A DNA stretch of 64,000 nucleotides, taken from NCBI GenBank assembly GCA_013398015.1, contig VZRR01006730.1:710746-774745 (forward strand), read 5' to 3'. The stretch is from Oreocharis arfaki. Lineage: Eukaryota; Chordata; Aves; Passeriformes; Paramythiidae. Under the pieces are notes generated by a model that did not search any database, was not told the DNA's origin, and saw only the letters and a list, made by a program, of their open reading frames with translations. Positions 57,301 to 64,000 of the stretch are shown here, one piece after another. Each line of letters starts with the position of its first letter. Position 1 is the first letter of the stretch. The position numbers and the translations under genes are program-made.

Positions 57301-60300
57301 CTTTGTGCAAGACTCAGTAGAGGGCAGTGTCACTGTGAATGAAGCCTTTGACACCAATAAATGAGTTGGATTAATGCTCTCCTTGGTTTTTTGTGCAGAC
57401 ATGTTTGACCCAGCCCTAATTGGTGACAAACCCAAGTGGTATGCTCACCAGCTGCAGCCCATCCACTATCGAGTCTATGACAGCAATTCACAGCTGGCTG
57501 AAGCCCTGAATGTCCCAGCAGAGAAAGAAACAGATTCTGATCCCACTGATGACAGGTTAGTGGGGAACATGGCTGTAGTCATATGAGAGTTATTTCAGAT
57601 TGCTGGACCTCTCCTACTTCTCTTTTGCAGCCTTTTCCTGTAGCCTGCCAGGTTGCTGTTTCATTTCTTGTCTGGGCAGAATACTGACACTGAAGTAAAT
57701 TTTCTCACTGCTCTGTTATCACAGCAAACTTCTTAACCCTTTGCTAGTGTATTCGTTTAATGTGATTCTTCATACATATTTTCCTGTTTTCTTTTGCTAC
57801 CTGTATGCCACTTGACATTTGTCATTTCCTCACACCCTAATTCTCTTTTCTTCCATGCTGTTCTTTCTCTGGTTATTTCTGTTGCAGTACTACAAATACT
57901 CCCACCCATCCTACCACTCTTTCAAATCCCTGTTCCCTATCCGTAGTTATGGAAAGCTTGTGAGTACTGCCCACTGCCTGTGACCACCTTGTGTGTTCAG
58001 TAAAATGAAGGTAGTTTTTGGCCATATTTCTTGGAGTTTTGTGTCTAGTTTTATTCCCTTTCATTCCTTGTGGGTTTGTGAGATCTTTCAGGCTTGGACT
58101 TGCACATATTTTACATTCTACACAGCACTAGTGGTCCCAACAGAGTGGGATTTATCACTAATGTAAAAAGGAAATGCTTTTACTTGTGATTAGCAGTTCC
58201 CTTAAAGTTGTCCTACATAAACACACACATTTTGTGAATTAACACACTATTCTTTACTCGCTTATGTTTGGCCTCATTAACTTTGCTAAGAGACTTTAAA
58301 TGTCTTCCCATGACTCTTCACGTACCTGAAAGTTATTTTTTTTGCTCTGACCTTTCATGAAGCTGGCTTGTGAAATTTGTTTATAGGTACTAGAATATGA
58401 GATTTTTAGGAGGTCCATGAAAACAGTGCTGATTCACATCTGTAAAGCGTCAGAGCCTGCTGTTGCTTTGATACTGCCACTCATCTGTCTCTCTCACCTG
58501 TTGTGGCAGTGGCAGTGACAGTGTCGACTATGACGATTCAAGTTCCTCCTACTCCTCCCTTGGTGACTTTGTCAGTGAGATGATGAAATGTGACATTAAT
58601 GGTGACACCCCAAGTGAGTAACTTTTGCCTTTACTTTTACAAGGTCCACATATGTTCCCCTTCCCAATTCATCTGAAGCACTTTGGGAAAAAGCCTCCCC
58701 TAAGTCCCTGAATCAGAACAAGGTATTGTTCCATTGTGGTCTTGCTCTGAGGTAAAAGTTTGTGGATAGACTAAAAAAGGACATTTCTTCTGCTTGTAAA
58801 CAACTTCCCCCAAAGGACACTGTGAAGAGGAAGAAAGAAATAGGTGCTGCTGAACAAAACTGGTTCACTAGATCTGGAAACAACCTGCTTCTGCCAGTAA
58901 ACACTGTGCAATATGGATAACAGAGTGTGAGCTTTCTCCTGCGCCCGCGTATTGATTCTCAGTGCTAGCTTTAAAGTATCACTCTGTCCTACTGGGGACA
59001 GAAAAATGCTTTCTCTGTGGCTTATATGGAAGCTGCATAAACACTCACTTTGTTCAATAAACTAAATCTAGAAGTTCCAAAACATTTCCCGTGTCCCAAG
59101 GACAAGAGGTAATCGTAAGCTGTAACAAAAGAAACTCTGCTTGGACCTAAGGAAAAGAGCTTCATGGTCATTGTAGTTAAACAAGTTCCCAGGATCACTG
59201 TAGAATGTGAAGCCTTGAAAACTTTCAGAACTCAGTGGCACAAAGCCCTGAGCATGCTCTAATTTTGAAGGCACTCCTGCTTTGAGGAGAGAATTGGAAT
59301 GGATGACCTCCAAAAGCCCTTTACAGCCTAAATTTTTGTGCACGTTTATTCTGTTGAGCAGTTCTCATCTTCTAGGGGTATTTAGATGGGCAAAAGACTG
59401 AGGAAGGCACTGTTGTTTAATGAAAAATGATATGTTTGCAGATGTTGACCCCCTGACTCATGCAGCCCTTGGTGATGCTAGTGAAGTGGAATTTGATGAT
59501 TTTCAAGAATATACAGGGGATCCCGATGAACAGACCATGGACAGTGAGAACTCCCAAGAAAATAACCAGCCTCGTTCAAGTTCCAGTACTACAGCCAGTA
59601 GCAGCCCCAGCACTGTCATCCATGGAGTGAATCATGTGTGTACTGAGATGAGTTCAACCTCAAGATCAGCGTATTAGGATATAAAGAATGGGAGAATGCA
59701 CATGGTTCTTTCTGAGAAGGGCAAAAGCTAATAGGACTGTGACACCATGCACAGATTAAATTGCATGCTCACCCTGGACTTTCTGAGCAAGGTGGAGTTT
59801 CCTGGTACCCTCTTATGCTGGGATAGACCATTCCTGTTCAAAAGCTTCCAGTGCATTGAAAAATGAAGCATTAGCAGAGAGAAATGGTCCAGGTTGGGAC
59901 TGCAGGAATTGATTTTACAAAGTCTGGAAAGAGCTGATATCATTAGAGGACCAGGGAGTGGGGTGGGGAAACTCATGAATTTTTTGACTTTTAAGAAAAA
60001 ATGGGAACATGGTGATGGAAAGCCATTATCTTGAGCTAACACTCAACTAGTCAGAGCTGTTTTAAAGAGTAGTAAGTCCCTAGAAAAATGCACAAATATT
60101 GTAGTGTATATAAAATCCTAGTTTAGAGACACAGATAGTGGGGATGTGGTGGGGGCCCTGTAGAAAGCAGCAAGGACTGTGCAGACTTCCCAGTTTGAAA
60201 TAATTGTTCTTGTCCTGCCCTTCAGTTGTATGTTACGCAAATTAGCGAACCGATCAATGATTTGACTGGTCCACAGGAGGCAGCAGACTCAGCAGAAATA

Positions 60301-62673
60301 GAGGAGAAGTTGGCTGCTGGATTTTCAAACCATCTCTCTTCCTTGCCACTGCAACCAAGCTTTCCCAAGATAAGCTTGGATCGTCGCGAGAGTGACATCG
60401 CAGCTGGCAGCATGAGCTCCTCAGAAGGGGTGGTGAGGAAGCGAGAGTATGACAATCCATACTTTGAACCGCAGTATGGTTTTCCTACGGAGGATGAAGA
60501 TGATGAGCAGGAAGAGAGCTACACCCCAAGATTCAACCAGAATCTCAATGGAAGCAGGTGAGTCCTCCTTGTCTCCTGCCCTTCTGTACAGCGCTTCTGG
60601 GGTTCCTGTCTGCTTCATGCAGTTTAACATTCATGCACTCAAATGTCTTTGGCACCTGAGATGTATTGTTGATCACTTTCATTTAATATTGAAATGCTGT
60701 CAACCCTTCTGGTTTGAATAAAAGCACTTGCTTAGTCCCTCAGTTCCTTACTTTTATATAAGCAGTAGAAGCTATGAGAATTATTGATTCTTTCTAGAAC
60801 ATTCTAGTATATCACCTGCTGATTTCTGGAAACTGCTTTGGTAAGTCTCTGCCTTTCGGGGGAAAGATACTATAGTGATTGGTGGCAATAGGTTTTCTTG
60901 TTACTCCTTTCAAACCAGAACCCTTTCACCTGCAAGTCCACCAATGCCCTTTTGCAGACAAGTTTTCAGCATGCCCTGAAAGGCTATAAAAGCCTATTTG
61001 TAAAGGTGTTTCAGTTCTCTCTTTTTTTTCTTTTCCTTCCTTCCTTGTTTTTTTTTCTTTCCCAAAAAGTGCAGGTAGTGTGGTGAAAACTGATGGGAAT
61101 GAGGCCGACATCAGTCTCCCTCAGCCATACAATGTGTAGATTTGGGACGGTAAGGGGGAATGCTAATAACAGTTGTACTTAATTTCTTTGAAGGTCTCAG
61201 AAGTTACTCCGGCCAAACAGTTTAAAACTGGCCAGTGATTCTGATGCAGATTCAGATTCCAGGGCCAGCTCCCCAAACTCTACTGTCTCCAACAACAGCA
61301 GCGAAGGTTTTGGGGGCATCATGTCTTTTGCAAGTATGTACGATGCATTCGTTAAGCTAGTTTTATTTATTATATCAGAGTTTACAGAGAGATGGAATAG
61401 AGGGGTGGCTAGTCAGGAGAATGAGTTGGTTGTCAAATTGTTACCAGATCTCCAGTAGTCGTGTTGGTTTACTGACAGCTGCTGACAACTACTGCTTTAT
61501 ATATTCTTCACTAAGAAGGACTTCAGTTTTGTGGTTAGCTCCTTGAGTTATGTGGCACTTCAGGGCACAGATTAGAAATTCCTTCAGTTTTATTTAAACA
61601 AAGCATTGTGCAATTTTATGAAATTGATAAAAAAATCTTACAGAAGTATGCCTTCCATGCTGCCATGTTGTGTGTTCAGGTGCCAAATTCAATTCCTGAC
61701 CGCCTACTTTCAATTATATTTTAATAAAAAAAAATCACAGGTCTGGAACACTAATCTAGAATTTCTTATTGAGTGACAGAAGACATGGCCAGTTGAGTCT
61801 TGCACTACAATGAAAAGCAGTGAAAGAAGTTTGTAGCACTGGCGAAAATATATTAAATATTTCTGCTAAAATTATTGTTACTAAAATAAGACTACAAAAA
61901 ACCAAAAAACCAAAGCAAATTGAAATAATGTGCTGACGCTTTAAATTAATAACTTGAAGTATTCATCAGCTCCTTTATCTAAATGTGGTTCTTTCAGTCT
62001 GTCCACTGGCTTAAGCAGATGATGATGCGTTATTGTGTCCTTAAAATCTGTCTGTACCAGGAAGAATGTTTTTTTTTTTTCCTAATAAATGGAAAGCTTC
62101 TGTTTCAAAGAATGGTTCCATGGCAGATTTACAGTGTTTCACAAGACACTGTTCTCAGTCCTCCCTTCAGAGTTACATGTTTTGGAGATCTTCTGTCATC
62201 CTGTTTTCTAATGTGGCCCAGCCATTCATTTGCTCCCAAAAAGAGGATCAAACTAGAAGGTAGAGCTAAGGTGATGTGATCTGTTTAAGTGCAGGAAGAC
62301 AGTTGGAATCTGCTGTTACAAATTTCAGGCTCAAAGATCCAACATCAATTATTGTGACATGAATGCTAACACTTACGTTTTTGTACTGTTTAGAATAATC
62401 TGATTACAGATATGGTTGCAATGTAAATGAGGTTGCGTTATGATTGAGAGACTTTGGGGTAATAAAGAAGAACTTAATCATCAACGATCTGAAATAAGAT
62501 AGTGAATTACAGGATGTTTGGGTGTGTGCAGTGAGCAGTAGGAATTTAGTTGTTTTTGTCTTCTGTCATAGGCAGCCTGTACAGAAACCACAGCACGAGC
62601 TTCAGTCTGTCCAACTTAGCCCTACCAACCAAAGTTGGGAGAGACAAGAATACTCCCTTTCCCAGCCTGAAAG
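45296..62673 (+). CDS. MADD: MADD, MAP-kinase activating death-domain protein / RAB3 GEF (5' part, 14 coding exons)
   Basis: MADD (also called DENN or IG20) is a guanine-nucleotide exchange factor for RAB3 and RAB27 and a TNF-receptor-1 adaptor. The window gives about 917 codons from [20 protein letters not shown] through to TPFPSLK; the rest lies downstream. Coding exons are 45296-45357, 47909-48523, 51162-51465, 51813-51944, 53207-53320, 54004-54084, 56091-56269, 56865-57100, 57399-57555, 58510-58613, 59442-59635, 60226-60557, 61194-61333 and 62572-62673, with GT-AG junctions and consistent phases throughout. uDENN spans about residues 14-275, cDENN about 295-436 and dDENN about 437-575; an acidic, serine-rich, probably phosphorylated linker follows. 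The C-terminal region is outside. MADD is known to be heavily spliced in mammals (for example the IG20 exons 13L and 16); the exon-16 peptide FGLNTLMEIV is not in this window. Confidence 0.96.
45358..47908 (+). other. MADD intron 2
   Basis: About 2.6 kb, AT-rich. Near 45720-45780 there is a local cluster of ACTAGTA-type palindromes and ACTACTTTT repeats. No mobile element or extra exon is recognised. Confidence 0.75.
45720..45780. repeat. Palindromic ACTAGTA cluster
   Basis: TTACTAGTAA at 45738-45747 is followed by TACTAGTA at 45750, flanked by two CTACTTTT copies. It is a short cryptic microsatellite-like patch. Confidence 0.6.
47909..48523 (+). CDS. MADD: MADD coding exon 2 (uDENN)
   Basis: The largest exon, residues 21-225. 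The acceptor is CTTTTGTAG. It contains [60 protein letters not shown] and [21 protein letters not shown] serine/glutamate-rich insert ([19 protein letters not shown]) splits the uDENN lobe, as in mammals. The donor is CAGAG|GTACGT. Confidence 0.97.
48524..51161 (+). other. MADD intron 3
   Basis: About 2.6 kb. I see no recognisable element and no extra exon. Confidence 0.75.
51162..51465 (+). CDS. MADD: MADD coding exon 3 (uDENN to cDENN)
   Basis: It encodes residues 226-327, with [38 protein letters not shown] and [20 protein letters not shown]. The acceptor is CTGTCCAG and the donor ACAAG|GTAAGG, phase 0. Confidence 0.97.
51813..51944 (+). CDS. MADD: MADD coding exon 4 (cDENN)
   Basis: Forty-four codons, residues 328-371: [20 protein letters not shown], then [20 protein letters not shown]. 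This is the most conserved DENN core segment. The acceptor is GGTTGCAG and the donor ACAG|GTACAC. Confidence 0.97.
51945..53206 (+). other. MADD intron 5
   Basis: About 1.3 kb, T-rich near 53025-53060. No exon or repeat is recognised. Confidence 0.75.
53207..53320 (+). CDS. MADD: MADD coding exon 5 (cDENN)
   Basis: Thirty-eight codons, residues 372-409: [20 protein letters not shown], then [18 protein letters not shown]. The donor is TAGG|GTAAGT. Confidence 0.97.
54004..54084 (+). CDS. MADD: MADD coding exon 6 (end of cDENN)
   Basis: Twenty-seven codons, residues 410-436: [20 protein letters not shown], then LKKHLKQ. The donor is ACAG|GTAATA, phase 0. Confidence 0.96.
55260..55316 (+). other. 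MADD: Exon-like unit, possible duplicate of MADD coding exon 7
   Basis: A strong acceptor (TCTTCCATCTTGCCTCCAG) is followed by 19 in-phase codons, [19 protein letters not shown], and a weak donor AAG|GTTCTT. Exon 6 ends and exon 7 starts in phase 0, so inclusion keeps the frame. The peptide shares the pattern L-x-S-M-x-x-x-T-Q with [17 protein letters not shown] at the start of exon 7, and the codons CTG, AGC-ATG and ACT-CAG are identical at aligned positions. This suggests an exon duplication that may be alternatively spliced or a decaying relic. Transcript evidence is lacking. Confidence 0.4.
55688..55711. repeat. 12-bp tandem repeat
   Basis: ACCTTTAAAGGC is repeated twice without mismatch; each unit contains the palindrome CCTTTAAAGG. 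Confidence 0.8.
56091..56269 (+). CDS. MADD: MADD coding exon 7 (dDENN)
   Basis: It encodes residues 437-495 plus two bases: [20 protein letters not shown], then [15 protein letters not shown] and [16 protein letters not shown]. The acceptor is CCTTCCATAG and the donor CCAG|GTGAGG. Confidence 0.97.
56865..57100 (+). CDS. MADD: MADD coding exon 8 (dDENN)
   Basis: It encodes residues 496-574 plus one base: [40 protein letters not shown] and [20 protein letters not shown]. The donor is AACA|GTAAGT. Confidence 0.97.
57399..57555 (+). CDS. MADD: MADD coding exon 9
   Basis: It encodes residues 575-626 plus two bases: [37 protein letters not shown] and an acidic tail ending DPTDD. The donor is ACAG|GTTAGT, phase 2. 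Confidence 0.96.
57888..57959 (+). other. MADD: Exon-like unit (72 nt) in MADD intron 10
   Basis: A long pyrimidine tract ending TTTCTGTTGCAG (57887) precedes 72 bases closed by a strong donor, AGCTT|GTGAGT. With the phase left by exon 9 (AG) it reads 24 codons without a stop ([19 protein letters not shown]...) and rejoins exon 10 in frame as ...ESF-GSDSV. A Thr/Pro/Ser-rich insert in the acidic linker would be structurally tolerated. I do not recognise a mammalian counterpart, so it may be a regulated cassette exon or a chance match. Confidence 0.4.
58510..58613 (+). CDS. MADD: MADD coding exon 10
   Basis: It encodes residues 627-661 plus one base: [20 protein letters not shown], then [15 protein letters not shown]. 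The acceptor GTGGCAG is followed 6 bases later by a second TGGCAG, allowing a two-residue (GS) skip. The donor is CCAA|GTGAGT. Confidence 0.95.
59212..59336 (+). mobile_element. CR1 LINE 3'-end fragment
   Basis: A degraded plus-strand CR1 tail is recognisable by CACAAAGCCCTGAGCATGCT, CTCCTGCTTTGAGGAGAGAATTGG and GGATGACCTCCAAAAGCCCT. It lacks a clean octamer terminus. It sits about 100 bases upstream of coding exon 11, in the intron. Confidence 0.7.
59442..59635 (+). CDS. MADD: MADD coding exon 11
   Basis: It encodes residues 662-726: [20 protein letters not shown], then a divergent acidic part and [17 protein letters not shown]. The acceptor ATGTTTGCAG has a poor pyrimidine tract. The donor AATCAT|GTGTGT is weak, and this end (GVNH) differs from the human GAN. 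Confidence 0.9.
60226..60557 (+). CDS. MADD: MADD coding exon 12
   Basis: It encodes residues 727-836 plus two bases. It opens [20 protein letters not shown], with no human counterpart that I recall before SEP, and ends in the conserved block [20 protein letters not shown], then [13 protein letters not shown]. The middle is poorly conserved. The donor is GCAG|GTGAGT. The equivalent human region shows the 13/13L splicing variation. Confidence 0.92.
61070..61149 (+). other. MADD: Stop-bearing exon-like unit in MADD intron 13
   Basis: Preceded by a long T/C tract, with acceptors at 61069 (AAAAAG) or 61074 (GTGCAG), and followed by a strong donor ACG|GTAAGG. In phase with exon 12, the 61069 acceptor gives [23 protein letters not shown] and then TAG at 61137-61139; the 61074 acceptor gives an immediate TAG. 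Either way inclusion would truncate MADD after the DENN module or trigger decay, so it is a candidate poison exon. Confidence 0.35.
61194..61333 (+). CDS. MADD: MADD coding exon 13
   Basis: It encodes residues 837-883 plus one base: [40 protein letters not shown] and GIMSFA, a serine-rich probable phosphorylation region. The acceptor is TTCTTTGAAG and the donor CAA|GTATGT. Confidence 0.96.
62572..62673 (+). CDS. MADD: MADD coding exon 14 (last in window)
   Basis: It encodes residues 884-917 plus one base: [20 protein letters not shown], then [13 protein letters not shown]. The acceptor is TCTGTCATAG and the donor AAAG|GTAACC. The gene continues past 64000. Confidence 0.96.
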
Positions 62674-64000
62674 GTAACCATTTTTCCCTTTGTCTTCTAC
62701 AGCCTTTTCAGTTCTTGTGACTTGGCAGTCTGGGGTCCTACCCCTAACAGGAATCCTGGGAGTGATGCCTTTTGGTCATTTGGGTAGTACCTGTGTTAAG
62801 TAGCAAGACAGTAAATTGTCATGATATTTCTCAGTCAGTCTTCTTCCCAGCAACTGGACTATGTTGAGATGAGAGAGTGTCTGGTCTAGGCTGAGTTAAC
62901 AGATAGCGAAACAAAAGCAACATTCGTAGTGTATTTTGTTCTGTTTTATTTTTAAGTACTTAGTATAAAGAATGGGAACCGAGAGGTAGGTCCTACTTTT
63001 GTACTGCCACTATCTTCATGCTTAGCCTTAGGTAATTTAGTAGAGTGATGATGCTGCATTTGTAAGTGGAGATAATGCCAACCTCCCATGGAGACTGCAG
63101 ATTGCATGAGTTTCAAAAGTGTTTATCGTCTTTTCAGGCTGCTAAATAGAAAATCGAATTGCAACCATGCTACAGTTCTCTGAGAGTGAAGATCAATCCC
63201 TAGCATATGTGCACAGTCTTTTCATTAGAACATCTCCTGTTTGTCTGCAGTATCATTAGATAACATGTCTGAATGGGCACTAGAGAAATGGCCCTCACAC
63301 CGTGGGCCATTAGACAGCCTGGTCATCCTTGTACTGAATGTAATATCAGAAGGGTGACTCAGCTTGCGCTGGTGTCTTAGTGTTGAGACCTTTTCAGATG
63401 CTATCCTGAGGAGAGGTTTTATTTTGCCTTTTGAGTTACTCTATCTGATTAGGGCTTACTGCTTTTGTTTTAATGTGTTGATTTTTTTTTTCATTTATTT
63501 TTTCCTCCTCATCACTTTTATCGGTAAAGATTACTTTAATCTGGAATTGGGAAGGGATGTGGATGAAGGTTGGTATGGTGTTTTGCTGACCTTTGACCTT
63601 GTAGAAACAAAGACCAAAAGCTTGATTTTGTGTTTCTGCTTTGGACTTTGTTTTTGAAACAAGTAATCATTCCCTGTGTGTAAAATTAGGAGTAACAGGA
63701 CTGGTAGGGTGAAAACACTAGCAGAGACTCTGCGCAGCTGTTTTTGACAACCTTTTACCAGTTGGTTATGTTTTCATGTCCAGTTGTACTGGATAAGAAA
63801 CATGCTTCATGTCAGGGTTGTTTCCATGGGTAGACTTAATGAGTGATTCCATGCATTGGAAGAAAACAGTGATGGAGTTTGCCATTCCACATTCATGCTT
63901 TGTGCCTCATCTTCTGCACTTCGGTGTTCTTTTCTTGATTATTTTAATCCTATAGGGTCTTTAATGTTACTATGCAGATACGAGGATGGGGTTTCCATGG
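62674..64000 (+). other. MADD intron after coding exon 14, incomplete
   Basis: About 1.3 kb with no recognised exon. It contains a perfect DR1 motif at 63587-63599 and a T run near 63483-63491. The next human exon peptides (FGLNTLMEIV or GNRRALVDQ) are not found. Confidence 0.75.
63587..63599 (-). promoter_or_regulatory. Perfect DR1 nuclear-receptor motif
   Basis: The plus strand reads TGACCT-T-TGACCT, so the minus strand is AGGTCA-A-AGGTCA, the consensus for RXR heterodimers with PPAR, HNF4 or COUP-TF. It is intronic in MADD. No evidence of function beyond the exact match. Confidence 0.45.

Noticed and set aside
63950..64000. Acceptor-like CCTATAG at the window end as the next MADD exon
   Set aside because: The following codons do not match either known downstream MADD exon, and the window stops before a donor could be seen.

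Overview
The window is vertebrate nuclear DNA and almost certainly from a bird. It shows large introns, several CR1 LINE 3' ends with the avian terminal octamer repeat, two solo endogenous-retroviral LTRs of an avian ERVL-like type, and a liver X receptor that reassembles to 409 codons. The LTR type suggests a non-galliform (neoavian) bird, but that is inference. Two protein genes are resolved, both on the plus strand: NR1H3 (LXR alpha) complete from its start codon to its stop, and the 5' two-thirds of MADD (RAB3 GEF, DENN-domain protein). Their order matches the mammalian NR1H3-MADD neighbourhood.

Layout. Bases 1-15029 hold no recognisable coding exon; they are intron or upstream DNA of NR1H3 with one CR1 scrap, a pyrimidine-rich tract and homopolymers. 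NR1H3 coding exons lie at 15156-26864 (8 coding exons, every phase matched), with two candidate poly(A) signals at 27366 and 28643. A degraded CR1 with an internal deletion occupies 20088 to about 21960. Between the genes is a solo LTR (29659-30250) with a perfect 5-bp target duplication. A CpG island at about 31.0-31.9 kb, broken by a 159-base assembly gap, is the likely MADD promoter and exon 1. A 13-kb first intron follows, with a second solo LTR and CR1 scraps. MADD coding exons run from 45296 to 62673 (14 coding exons, about 917 codons) and continue beyond the window.

Function. NR1H3 encodes the oxysterol-activated nuclear receptor that heterodimerises with RXR. All eight zinc-binding cysteines, the P-box, the ligand-pocket His/Trp pair and the AF-2 helix are present, with a short A/B domain. 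The MADD part covers the whole tripartite DENN module and the acidic/serine-rich linker, but not the C-terminal region.

Most interesting signals. Three unannotated exon-like units sit inside MADD introns: a 57-nt in-phase unit at 55260-55316 whose peptide resembles the start of the next exon (possible exon duplication), a 72-nt frame-preserving unit with strong splice sites at 57888-57959, and an 80-nt stop-bearing unit at 61070-61149. Two DR1 nuclear-receptor motifs (18742 and 63587) and uORF-rich 5'UTR exons in both genes also deserve a check. Everything here is read by eye from the sequence; no alignment or expression data were available.
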